Below, one piece after another: positions 35,970-44,011 of a DNA stretch of 64,000 nucleotides. Every line of letters begins with the position of its first letter. Position 1 is the stretch's first letter. The stretch covers positions 124,001 to 188,000 of the forward strand of contig OZ277031.1 in the NCBI GenBank assembly GCA_965613685.1, written 5' to 3'. The notes under the pieces are model-generated. The model was not told where the DNA came from and ran no database searches. It was given only the letters and a program-made list of their open reading frames with translations. Both the position numbers and the translations under genes were made by a program. Origin of the DNA: Methylotenera oryzisoli_B. GTDB taxonomy: Bacteria; Pseudomonadota; Gammaproteobacteria; Burkholderiales; Methylophilaceae.

Positions 35970-36164
35970 CTATTTTTTGCAGCAGCCACCGCTTTTGCAG
36001 CCAAATAAGGCATAAGCCGGGCAGTAGCTGAACAAGCCGGTTAACAAAGGGGCGACGCCTATCCACGCCCACACTGGGCCGCCGAACACGGCCACCCAAG
36101 TGATCAAAGCAATGCCCACCACTATGCGTATAATTTTTTCGATACCGCCAAGGTTGGTTTTCAT
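35970..36164 (-). CDS. DUF2892 small membrane protein with Cys-rich tail
   Basis: A 64-residue inner-membrane protein with two hydrophobic stretches (about 10-28 and 31-46) in the pattern of the DUF2892 (YgaP-like transmembrane) family. The second half contains LFSYCPAYALFGCKSGGCCKK, with five cysteines, three of them in the last nine residues, which could bind metal or carry sulfur. Its function is unknown. It converges on ahpF through a shared terminator, and its start has an AAGGATAA ribosome site. Confidence 0.8.
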   Translation of the reverse strand: MKTNLGGIEKIIRIVVGIALITWVAVFGGPVWAWIGVAPLLTGLFSYCPAYALFGCKSGGCCKK

Positions 36165-36256
36165 GATGCTTATCCTTTAATAAAGAGGGGTTTGAATGCG
36201 CTAGCTAGGCTAGTCAAACCATCATACACCCAAGGCAGCAGTGCATGGTATTTGCT

Positions 36257-37876
36257 TTAGCTGGCCATGCTCAAGGCCACCGCCTCGGCGATGCGTATGC
36301 CATCCACCCCGGCCGATAAAATGCCGCCAGCGTAACCGGCGCCTTCCCCAGTGGGGTATAAGCCTTGCGTGTTGATGCTTTGCAAACTTTCCTCATCGCG
36401 CTTGATGCGTATAGGCGAGGAAGTGCGTGTTTCCACGCCAGTCAAAATACCATCGGCCAGATCAAAACCTTTAATTTGTTTGGCAAATTGCGGGATGGCT
36501 TCGCGTATGGCGCTGATGACAAATTCCGGTAAGGCCGTGTCTAAATTGCCCAAGCGCACGCTGGGGGTGTAAGAGGGCATGACTTGACCAAATTCGGTCG
36601 ATGCTTGATTGACTAAGAAGTCGCCTATTAATTGCCCCGGTGCTTGGTAGGTGCTGCCGCCCAATAGAAAAGCCTGGTGTTCCCAATGCCGTTGAAAGGC
36701 GATGCCGGCTAGTGGGTGGCCGGGGAAATCCACTTCTGGCGTGATGCCCACTACTATGCCGGCGTTGGCATTGCGTTCGTTGCGTGAATACTGGCTCATG
36801 CCATTGGTCACCACGCAGCCGGCTTCCGAGGCCGAGGCCACTACCGTCCCGCCTGGGCACATACAAAAGCTGTAGACGCTGCGGCCGTTGCTGGCATGGT
36901 GGACCAATTTATAATCGGCTGCGCCCAAGATAGGGTGTTGGGCATTTGGGCCGTGGCGGGCGCTGTCGATTAAGGATTGCGGGTGTTCTATTCTGAAGCC
37001 TACGCTAAACGGCTTGGCTTCGATGAAGACGCCTCTTTCGTAGAGCATTTCAAAGGTATCGCGGGCGCTGTGGCCCACCGCTAAAATCAAATGGTCGGTG
37101 GCAATGCGCTCGCCGTTTTGCAGCACTACAGCTTGCACTTGATGTTGCCCTTGGTCGTTGCTGCTCAGCTCTATGTCGTCAACGCGACTTTGAAAGCGAA
37201 TCTCGCCGCCAAGGGCGATGATGGTTTCACGCATTTTTTCCACCATGCTGACCAATCTGAAGGTGCCTATGTGCGGGTGGCTGACGTATAAAATTTCTTC
37301 TGGCGCACCGGCTTTGACGAATTCGTTCAGCACTTTACGACCATAATGCTTGGGGTCTTTAATCTGACTGTAGAGCTTGCCGTCAGAAAAGGTGCCAGCG
37401 CCCCCTTCACCGTATTGCACGTTGGATTCGGTATTCAATTCGCTTTTACGCCAAAAATTAAAGGTGTCTTTGGTGCGTTCCCGCACCGCTTTACCACGCT
37501 CTAATACCACGGGTTTAAATCCAGACTGGGCTAAAATCAGCGCGGCAAATAAGCCGGATGGCCCCATGCCGATAATGACCGGCCGTTTTGTTAAGTTGGC
37601 GGGCGCTTGCGCCACGAAATGATAAGACGTGTCTGGCGCCAATTTGACGTGCGGGTCCTTGCGTAATTTAGCGAGGATTTTTGCCTCACCTTGCACCGTC
37701 ACATCCAAGGTGTAGGCTAATAGAATTGCGTTGGCTTTGCGTGCATCGACGCCGCGTTTGAAAATAGCGTAATCCAATAAATCGGCCGCATTGATGCCCA
37801 GTTTTTTTATGATGGCCGCCCGAATTTCATCGGGATGGTGATCCAGGGCTAATTTAATTTCGGTGATGCGTATCAT
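36257..37876 (-). CDS. FAD-dependent dehydrogenase of the COG2509 type
   Basis: A 539-residue flavoprotein with a small N-terminal domain (1-95), an FAD motif VIIGMGPSGLFAALILAQ near residue 100 and a second GRK/YGEGGAGTFSDGKLYSQI segment. A C-terminal FAD-closing motif LYPTGEGAGYAGGILSAGVDG is typical of uncharacterised FAD-dependent dehydrogenases. The substrate is unknown. It follows hda by 26 bases on the same strand, though a functional link is not evident. Confidence 0.8.
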   Translation of the reverse strand: MIRITEIKLALDHHPDEIRAAIIKKLGINAADLLDYAIFKRGVDARKANAILLAYTLDVTVQGEAKILAKLRKDPHVKLAPDTSYHFVAQAPANLTKRPVIIGMGPSGLFAALILAQSGFKPVVLERGKAVRERTKDTFNFWRKSELNTESNVQYGEGGAGTFSDGKLYSQIKDPKHYGRKVLNEFVKAGAPEEILYVSHPHIGTFRLVSMVEKMRETIIALGGEIRFQSRVDDIELSSNDQGQHQVQAVVLQNGERIATDHLILAVGHSARDTFEMLYERGVFIEAKPFSVGFRIEHPQSLIDSARHGPNAQHPILGAADYKLVHHASNGRSVYSFCMCPGGTVVASASEAGCVVTNGMSQYSRNERNANAGIVVGITPEVDFPGHPLAGIAFQRHWEHQAFLLGGSTYQAPGQLIGDFLVNQASTEFGQVMPSYTPSVRLGNLDTALPEFVISAIREAIPQFAKQIKGFDLADGILTGVETRTSSPIRIKRDEESLQSINTQGLYPTGEGAGYAGGILSAGVDGIRIAEAVALSMAS

Positions 37877-37902
37877 GGGCTAACCTAATTGTAAGGGTGT
37901 GT

Positions 37903-38508
37903 TTACAGCGCTAAATTTAATTGCAATAACTGACGTAATAGAGGAAGCGTAACGGGTTTCTTAGTAGTGAGTGACCACTCATCTAGGGCGTCTAAAGTGG
38001 CCATGAGGGTGGACAAATCCCGCCGCAAATAACGCAGGCAATAATCCACCACTTCACTGGGCAAACGCATGCCGCGTTCCATGGCATGATTTTGCAGGGC
38101 TAAGGACTTTTCTGCGTCGTTCAAGGCGTGCAATTGGTAGACCAAACCCCAGGCTAAGCGCGTGGCTAAGTCATCACGCAAACCCATTTGCGTGGGGGCG
38201 TGCAAGCCGGCCGTGATCAAGCTGCCGTGGTTTTCTTTTATCTGGTTATAGAGATTAAATAAATCGATTTGCGCATCCGCACTCAATAAATGCACGTCGT
38301 CCACCACCGTCACATTTTGCGCAGCACAGGCTTTGAGCAAATGGCTTTTGCCACTGCCGGCTTCACCCCAAAGGTAGATGAAATGGGATGCGCCGGATGG
38401 CGAGACGGCCGCCCTTAAGCTGGCCAATGCCTCGGCATTGCGGCCTGCCATAAAGTTTTGCAGGCTAGGTGGCGCGGCCGGTTTGATGTCGAGTAGGAGT
38501 TGCTTCAT
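37903..38508 (-). CDS. hda: DnaA regulatory inactivator Hda
   Basis: A DnaA-like AAA+ protein that works with the sliding clamp to turn ATP-DnaA into ADP-DnaA after initiation. I place the start at 38508 (MKQLLLDIKP), giving 201 residues. This begins with the QLLLDI clamp-binding-type motif, whereas the longer frame to 38574 adds an unrelated extension. Walker A reads GEAGSGKSHLL and Walker B VTVVDDVHLL. It is divergent from purM, as in many proteobacteria. Confidence 0.9.
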   Translation of the reverse strand: MKQLLLDIKPAAPPSLQNFMAGRNAEALASLRAAVSPSGASHFIYLWGEAGSGKSHLLKACAAQNVTVVDDVHLLSADAQIDLFNLYNQIKENHGSLITAGLHAPTQMGLRDDLATRLAWGLVYQLHALNDAEKSLALQNHAMERGMRLPSEVVDYCLRYLRRDLSTLMATLDALDEWSLTTKKPVTLPLLRQLLQLNLAL

Positions 38509-38734
38509 GGCTTTCAATAGGGAGGTAAAACCTAAGCGGGGATGCGTATTTTGATTAAGTGGGACATGGCGCACGGAGTTGGATGATGGCGGCAGGTAAC
38601 TACAGGCAGCCTAGGTTTTTTTACTGCAGATTTTTTGGGTTCAGTCGTCATATAGGTTAAAATTATACTTAAATTACTGTTTAACTCCCGAATTGCATTA
38701 AAAAAACCCTATTGATCACGAAGCGAGAGCCGTT

Positions 38735-39784
38735 TTGACTACCCACTCTACTAATACAACATCAATCAGCTACCGCGATGCCGGTGTAGACATAGAAGCA
38801 GGCGATGCCTTAATTGAAGAAATTAAACCGTTTGCTAAACGCACCATGCGCCCTGAAGTGTTGGCTGGCATCGGTGGCTTTGGCTCGCTATTCGAAATGC
38901 CTAAGAAATACAAAAATCCGGTATTGGTATCCGGCACCGATGGCGTGGGCACCAAACTTAAATTGGCCTTTGAATTGAATATACACGACACCGTGGGCAT
39001 CGATTTGGTCGCTATGAGTGTGAACGATATTTTGGTGCAAGGCGCTGAACCCTTATTTTTCCTAGACTACTTTGCCTGCGGCAAATTGGAAGTGGGCACG
39101 GCAGCACAAGTGATCAAAGGCATTGCCGCCGGTTGCGAGCAATCCGGATGCGCTTTAGTAGGGGGTGAAACCGCCGAGATGCCGGGCATGTACCCGGCCG
39201 GTGAATACGATTTAGCTGGCTTTGCCGTGGGTTGCGTGGATAAAGAAAACATCATCAATGGCAGCACCATAGCGGCCGGCGACGTGGTGCTGGGTTTGGC
39301 TTCCAGCGGCGCCCATTCCAACGGCTATTCATTAATTCGCAAGCTGATAGCAAAATCCGGCATCGATTTTGCATCGGACTTTCATGGCCGCCCATTTAAA
39401 GACGTGGTGATGGCGCCTACGCGTATTTACGTTAAACCTTTATTGCAGTTGCTGGCCACTCTGCCGGTAAAAGGCATGGCGCACATTACCGGTGGTGGCA
39501 TCACGGAAAACATTCCGCGTGTGTTGCCAGCGGGTTTAACCGCTGAGATTAAAAAAGGCAGTTGGCCTATGCCGCCTTTATTCACTTGGCTGCAAGCCCA
39601 AGGCAATGTAGCGGATTTGGAAATGTATAAAACCTTTAATTGCGGCATAGGCATGGCCGTGATTGTGGCTGAAGAGCATGCTGCTGCTGCCATAGATTTA
39701 TTAACTGAGGCGGGCGAAAGCGTGTTTCACATAGGCCAAGTGCGTGCGCAAAAAGCCGGCGAAGCCCCTACGGTTGTCCTCTAA
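38735..39784 (+). CDS. purM: Phosphoribosylformylglycinamidine cyclo-ligase (AIR synthetase)
   Basis: Fifth step of purine synthesis. The 349 residues carry the family segments SYRDAGVDIEAGD, SGTDGVGTKL, VGGETAEMPGMY and HITGGGITENIPRV. The start appears to be TTG at 38735 with a GCGAGAG-like ribosome site. A TATACT hexamer at 38664-38669 is a likely -10. It is divergent from hda and followed by the RNA methyltransferase gene. Confidence 0.97.
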   Translation: MTTHSTNTTSISYRDAGVDIEAGDALIEEIKPFAKRTMRPEVLAGIGGFGSLFEMPKKYKNPVLVSGTDGVGTKLKLAFELNIHDTVGIDLVAMSVNDILVQGAEPLFFLDYFACGKLEVGTAAQVIKGIAAGCEQSGCALVGGETAEMPGMYPAGEYDLAGFAVGCVDKENIINGSTIAAGDVVLGLASSGAHSNGYSLIRKLIAKSGIDFASDFHGRPFKDVVMAPTRIYVKPLLQLLATLPVKGMAHITGGGITENIPRVLPAGLTAEIKKGSWPMPPLFTWLQAQGNVADLEMYKTFNCGIGMAVIVAEEHAAAAIDLLTEAGESVFHIGQVRAQKAGEAPTVVL

Positions 39785-39839
39785 GCCTATCCTGTCTAGC
39801 GCAAGTCGCTGGCCGCATTAACCATATAAAGAAAAGCAA

Positions 39840-41315
39840 ATGACCCCAAATTTAATCCGGCAAGCGGCGGTAATGTTATCCAATCTTCTGGAATTCAATA
39901 GCCCGGCGGATGCCAAGCTGAGCGAATTTTTTCGCAACAACCGCGATTTGGGCACCAAAGAACGGGCCTTTGTCGCTGAGAGTGTTTACGGCGTATTGCG
40001 CCGCTTGCGCTTTCTAAGTGCGGTCACCGCTACCGACGACACCGATAACGACGACGCGCGTAAATTGGTCTTGGCCTGGATGTTGCGCATACAAGGCATG
40101 AGCATACAAAAAATGGAGCCCATGCTCAGCGAGCAGCAAATCGAATGGGCCCGCACCATTAAAGCCAAATCCACAGAAAACCTACCGTTGGCCGTGCAGG
40201 CCGATGTGCGCGATTGGTTGTGGGAGAAATTGGTGGCGCAATACGGTGAGGCTGAGGCCTTGACCATAGCCCGTAGCATGCACGAAGGTGCGACCTTGGA
40301 TATACGCGTCAACACCATCAAAGCCACGCGCGATGAGGTGCTGGCAAAATTTATCGCCGAAAACACCACGGGGGAGGCGAACATCACCACCACCCCGTAT
40401 TCACCTATTGGTTTGCGCATGCCTTTGCGCTTAAACATTAGCCGTCATGCGATGTTTACCGATGGCCAAATCGAAGTGCAAGACGAAGGCAGTCAAATCC
40501 TAGCGCATTTGGTGGCAGCCAAGCGTGGCATGATGGTGGCAGATTTCTGTGCCGGTGCCGGCGGTAAGACCTTAGCCATGGGCGCCTTAATGCGCAATAC
40601 CGGCCGTTTGTATGCGTTTGATGTGTCGGAAAAACGCTTGCACAGCCTAGGCCAACGCTTAAAACGTTCGGGCTTAAGCAACCTTAATGCGCAGCGCATC
40701 AACGGTGAAAATGACCCTAAATTAAAACGCTTAAACGGAAAATTTGATCGCGTGTTGGTCGATGCACCCTGTACAGGCTTGGGCACATTGCGCCGCAATC
40801 CGGATTTAAAATGGCGCCAAACGCCACAAGATTTAGCCGAGTTAACCGTTAAGCAAGCGGCGATTTTAGCCCGTGCGGCCAAGTTAACTAAAGCCGGCGG
40901 CCGTTTAATTTATTCCACCTGCAGCTTGTTAAGCGACGAAAACGAACAGATAGCGCAAGCTTTTTTAGCCGCTCACCCAGACTACACCTTGCTCAACGCG
41001 GCTGAGATTTTGAGCCAACAGCAAATTGCATTGGACACCGGCCCTTATTTAAAACTGCTGCCGCATTTGCATCAGACCGATGGTTTCTTTGCTGCCGTGT
41101 TTGAAAAAACCGCTGACACGCTGGTGAAGAAAGCGCCAGTGACAATTGCCGTTGCGGTGGAAGCAGAGGCAGTGGAAAAAGTAGCTGCGCCAAAAAAAGC
41201 CAGCACGGATAAAAAACCCAGTGCCGTTAAAAAACCCAGTGCCGTTAAAAAAGCCACGGCCACGGAAAAAGCACCAGTCAAAAAAGCCGTTAAAGTAAAA
41301 GCCGTCAAGGCTTAA
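39840..41315 (+). CDS. RsmB/F-type RNA (cytosine-C5) methyltransferase with Lys/Ala tail
   Basis: A SAM-dependent RNA m5C methyltransferase of the NOP2/Sun family, distinct from rsmB at 8681. Its SAM motif is DFCAGAGGKTLAMGA, its catalytic motifs are VDAPCTGLGTLRRNPDLKW and YSTCSLLSDENE, and the N-terminal part is shorter and divergent. The last 70 residues (about 420-491) are a low-complexity tail of Lys, Ala, Val and Pro with KKPSAVKKPSAVKKA-type repeats, encoded in part by a tandem 18-base duplication. The target RNA is unknown. The symporter start lies five bases after its stop codon. Confidence 0.88.
   Translation: MTPNLIRQAAVMLSNLLEFNSPADAKLSEFFRNNRDLGTKERAFVAESVYGVLRRLRFLSAVTATDDTDNDDARKLVLAWMLRIQGMSIQKMEPMLSEQQIEWARTIKAKSTENLPLAVQADVRDWLWEKLVAQYGEAEALTIARSMHEGATLDIRVNTIKATRDEVLAKFIAENTTGEANITTTPYSPIGLRMPLRLNISRHAMFTDGQIEVQDEGSQILAHLVAAKRGMMVADFCAGAGGKTLAMGALMRNTGRLYAFDVSEKRLHSLGQRLKRSGLSNLNAQRINGENDPKLKRLNGKFDRVLVDAPCTGLGTLRRNPDLKWRQTPQDLAELTVKQAAILARAAKLTKAGGRLIYSTCSLLSDENEQIAQAFLAAHPDYTLLNAAEILSQQQIALDTGPYLKLLPHLHQTDGFFAAVFEKTADTLVKKAPVTIAVAVEAEAVEKVAAPKKASTDKKPSAVKKPSAVKKATATEKAPVKKAVKVKAVKA
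41211..41246 (+). repeat. Tandem 18-bp repeat in the methyltransferase tail
   Basis: AAAAAACCCAGTGCCGTT occurs twice back to back (41211-41228 and 41229-41246), coding for a repeated KKPSAV unit. The unit keeps the frame, so copy-number change would only lengthen or shorten the basic tail. Confidence 0.85.
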
Positions 41316-41319
41316 TGGC

Positions 41320-42555
41320 ATGATGAAATGGCCTAGCCTCAACCTGCAAATTTTATTAGGCGCTGTGTTTGGGGTCGCGCTAGGGGCTTATTTTCATAAT
41401 CTAGGCGCATCCCACCCATTGACGCAGGGCGGGGTCTATGCGGCCAGTTTGCTGGGCACCCTATTCATCGATTTACTCAAAATGATCTTGATCCCCTTGG
41501 TGTTTTGTTCCATTGCGGTCGGCATCGCTAACCTGCGCCAACACCAGCAAATGCATAGGGTGTGGGTGACCACCTTGATCTTTTTCATTAGCAGTATGGC
41601 TATCGCCATTATTCTAGCTTTGCTGGCCGGCAATTACTTTAAGCCTGGGGCGGGTTTGCATCTGTCTATGTTTGAGCATGCCATGCAAAACTTTGAAGCC
41701 AAGCAACTGCCCTTGCCGGAATTTTTAGCGCAATTTTTACACGGCCTATTCGTCAATCCGTTTACTGCGTTATCGCAAGGCAACGTGCTGGCGGTGGTGT
41801 GTTTTGCGCTAATCTTAGGCATAGCACTGGTCATGGGTGGCGACCGCTACAAGGCTCTATTAGCCCTGTTACAAGAAGGCTTGGCCGTGTGCATGCAAGT
41901 GGTGGGCTGGATTATGCGCATCGCCCCCTTAGGCATCATGGCCTTACTCATGCAATTGGTTGCCATGCAAAACTTGGCCATGCTCAGCACCTTAGCTAAG
42001 TTTGTGGCGGTGGTGGTCGGCACCACTTTATTGCATGGTGTCATCGTGCTGCCTTTAATCCTCTATCTGTTTACCGGTAAAACCCCATTGTGGTTTTGGC
42101 GTGGTGCGCGCGAGGCCTTGATGACGGCGTTTGCCACCAGCTCCAGCTCGGCGACGCTGCCGGTTACCTTACGTTGTGCCAACGACCACTTGCAGGTTAA
42201 GCCGGCCATTGCCGGTTTTGTGATTCCTTTAGGCGCCACCATCAACATGGATGGCACGGCTTTGTACGAGGCTGCGGCAGCATTATTCATTGCCAATTTA
42301 GTTGGCATAGAATTAAGTTTTGTGCAGCAACTGATCGTGTTTTTTACCGCCATGATTGCTGCCATGGGCGCGCCTGGCATACCGAGTGCCGGCATGGTCA
42401 CCATGGTCATGGTCTTGCAATCGGTGGGTTTGCCGGCTGAGGCCATTGCCATTTTATTGCCCATAGACCGCCTGCTCGACACCTTGCGCACCACGGTCAA
42501 TGTGGAAGGCGACATGGTGGGCAGCTTGGTTGTGCAAAAATTACTTAAAAATTAG
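41320..42555 (+). CDS. Dicarboxylate/amino acid:cation symporter (DAACS family)
   Basis: A 411-residue inner-membrane transporter of the GltP/DctA type with about eight membrane segments and two re-entrant loops. The serine-rich substrate loop reads TAFATSSSSATLPVTLRCA and the TM7 motif reads IPLGATINMDGTALYEA. The AMGAPGIPSAGMV loop follows. It should import C4-dicarboxylates, glutamate or aspartate with H+ or Na+; the exact substrate is not readable. The ATG at 41320 follows the preceding stop by five bases. Confidence 0.92.
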   Translation: MMKWPSLNLQILLGAVFGVALGAYFHNLGASHPLTQGGVYAASLLGTLFIDLLKMILIPLVFCSIAVGIANLRQHQQMHRVWVTTLIFFISSMAIAIILALLAGNYFKPGAGLHLSMFEHAMQNFEAKQLPLPEFLAQFLHGLFVNPFTALSQGNVLAVVCFALILGIALVMGGDRYKALLALLQEGLAVCMQVVGWIMRIAPLGIMALLMQLVAMQNLAMLSTLAKFVAVVVGTTLLHGVIVLPLILYLFTGKTPLWFWRGAREALMTAFATSSSSATLPVTLRCANDHLQVKPAIAGFVIPLGATINMDGTALYEAAAALFIANLVGIELSFVQQLIVFFTAMIAAMGAPGIPSAGMVTMVMVLQSVGLPAEAIAILLPIDRLLDTLRTTVNVEGDMVGSLVVQKLLKN

Positions 42556-42600
42556 CCTGGCTAATTGCTTACCCCCCCATTACTAACGACTCGTTTGCAC

Positions 42601-42623
42601 CTACCCATGTTTCTAATGGGTAG
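42601..42623. promoter_or_regulatory. Inverted NarL-type heptamers upstream of nnrS
   Basis: CTACCCAT (42601-42608) and ATGGGTAG (42616-42623) form an exact inverted repeat with a 7-base spacer. Each arm contains TACCCAT, a perfect match to the NarL heptamer TACYYMT. The spacing differs from the classic 7-2-7 site. NarX and NarL are encoded just downstream. The alternative is a small hairpin at the end of the symporter transcript. Confidence 0.5.
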
Positions 42624-42643
42624 GGCCGGTTCAAATAAATAGC

Positions 42644-42659
42644 CATTTAAATTTAAATG
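42644..42659. repeat. AT-rich 16-bp palindrome before the FNR box
   Basis: CATTTAAATTTAAATG is a perfect palindrome immediately upstream of the FNR-type box of the nnrS promoter. It may be an additional operator or merely a flexible AT-rich element. Confidence 0.4.
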
Positions 42660-42660
42660 A

Positions 42661-42702
42661 CTGATTTAAATCAAATCCAATCTTTAGCATTAACCTGATA
42701 AT
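42661..42702 (+). promoter_or_regulatory. FNR-type class II promoter of the nnrS-narXL genes
   Basis: CTGATTTAAATCAA (42661-42674) matches the FNR consensus TTGAT-N4-ATCAA with one mismatch. A -10 hexamer GATAAT (42697-42702, preceded by T) sets a start near 42709. This places the box centre at about -41.5, the classic position for FNR activation. Oxygen limitation should therefore switch the operon on. Confidence 0.75.
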
Positions 42703-42757
42703 GACCCTTGCGGTATGGTTGAATAGATCGCATTTATTCACGTAAAAGGATGGTTGC

Positions 42758-43966
42758 ATGGGTGATTTAGTCAAAATATGGCGAATTTTTAGTTCGGCAC
42801 CCCATCGGGTTTTCTTTTTCTGGGGTGGGGTTCAGTCCTTACTCTCGTTGTCTTGGTGGCTAATTGATTTAGCCGGACGCTATGCTGGGTTGTTCGCGCC
42901 CATATCATGGACCCTTCCCCCTGTTGATGCTCATGCTTTTTTGATGATTTATGGCTTCTTCCCATTTTTCATTTTTGGTTTTTTAATGACCACATTTCCT
43001 CGCTGGATGAACGGTGAAGAAGTCGAGCGCAGGGCCTACCTAGCAGCATTTTCCTTGATGGCCTGTGGGTCAATGTTGTTTTATGTAGGTTTAATATTTA
43101 GTTTAATCGTTTTAAAAATAGCCTACTTATCATTCTTGGCAGGATGGGGCTTGGGATTGCATGCATTGTTGCGGGTCTATCGGCGTGCTAAGCACCCCGA
43201 TAAGCGCCATGCAACTATCACTTGGGTGGTGCTGGGCGTGGGTTGGATACTGTTGTTTGGGTTTGCTAGTAGTCAGACAGGCTTAATCGCCATTGCCAAG
43301 GTAGGCGGTATTTGGTTAATTTTATTACCAGTATTTTTTGCCGTCAGCCACAGGATGATTCCCTTTTTTTCCGCCAACGTTATAGCCAACTACAACATTG
43401 TTCGACCTAATTGGGCGCTAACCTTAGTGCCTGGCTTTGCGCTTATACATGGCCTATTTGAGCTTCTTGGCCTGCCGGCATGGACATGGTTGGTTGATTT
43501 GCCTATGGCAGTTAGCGCACTGTATTTAACGCGCGCTTGGCGCCTGCGCGATAGCCTTCGTGTGCCTATATTGGCTATGTTGCATATTGGCTTTGCATGG
43601 TTAGGTTTGGCGCTAATTTTGTACGCATTGCAAAGTCTAGTTTTATTTTTTACGGGGCAATGGATATTGGCTAAAGCGCCTTTGCATGCGCTTAGCATAG
43701 GCTACTTTAGCTCGGTGCTAATGGCCATGGCTACTCGGGTTACCTTAGGGCATTCGGGAAGAATGCTCCAAGCCGATCAATTAACATGGCTTGTTTTCTT
43801 GTCTTTTCAATCCGTAGCCATGTTGAGGCTGGTTGCAGAAATACCTGGCTTAGACTTTATGATGCGCACGCACTTTTATCTTTGTGCGGCAGTGGTTTGG
43901 TTGATTTGTTTTGGGATTTGGGCTTATAAATACCTGCCTATTCATTGGCAGGATAGGGCTCATTAA
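42758..43966 (+). CDS. nnrS: NnrS-family membrane protein
   Basis: A 402-residue protein with about 12 membrane segments and conserved His residues in membrane or loop regions (HAFLMIYGFFPFFIFGF, HRMIPFFSANV, HALSIGYFSSVLMAMATRVTLGHSG). NnrS proteins are haem- and copper-containing and are linked to protection against nitric oxide in denitrifiers. An AAAAGGA ribosome site precedes the ATG. It is the first gene of the nitrate island, under an FNR-type promoter, which suits a role in NO stress during nitrate respiration. Confidence 0.9.
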   Translation: MGDLVKIWRIFSSAPHRVFFFWGGVQSLLSLSWWLIDLAGRYAGLFAPISWTLPPVDAHAFLMIYGFFPFFIFGFLMTTFPRWMNGEEVERRAYLAAFSLMACGSMLFYVGLIFSLIVLKIAYLSFLAGWGLGLHALLRVYRRAKHPDKRHATITWVVLGVGWILLFGFASSQTGLIAIAKVGGIWLILLPVFFAVSHRMIPFFSANVIANYNIVRPNWALTLVPGFALIHGLFELLGLPAWTWLVDLPMAVSALYLTRAWRLRDSLRVPILAMLHIGFAWLGLALILYALQSLVLFFTGQWILAKAPLHALSIGYFSSVLMAMATRVTLGHSGRMLQADQLTWLVFLSFQSVAMLRLVAEIPGLDFMMRTHFYLCAAVVWLICFGIWAYKYLPIHWQDRAH

Positions 43967-44011
43967 GCGTGTAAGCGACTAGCTAAGCTAGCCAAAGTTG
44001 GGTGATGACTA

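Noticed and set aside
41049..41342. Minus-strand frames with repeated Phe/Gly or Ala/Leu segments opposite the methyltransferase tail.
   Set aside because: Their periodicity is the mirror of the Lys/Ala repeat on the plus strand; there is no ribosome site or independent support.
42550..42566. AATTAGCC-T-GGCTAATT at the end of the symporter gene as a terminator.
   Set aside because: The loop would be a single base and no T-run follows; it is probably a chance palindrome around the stop codon.
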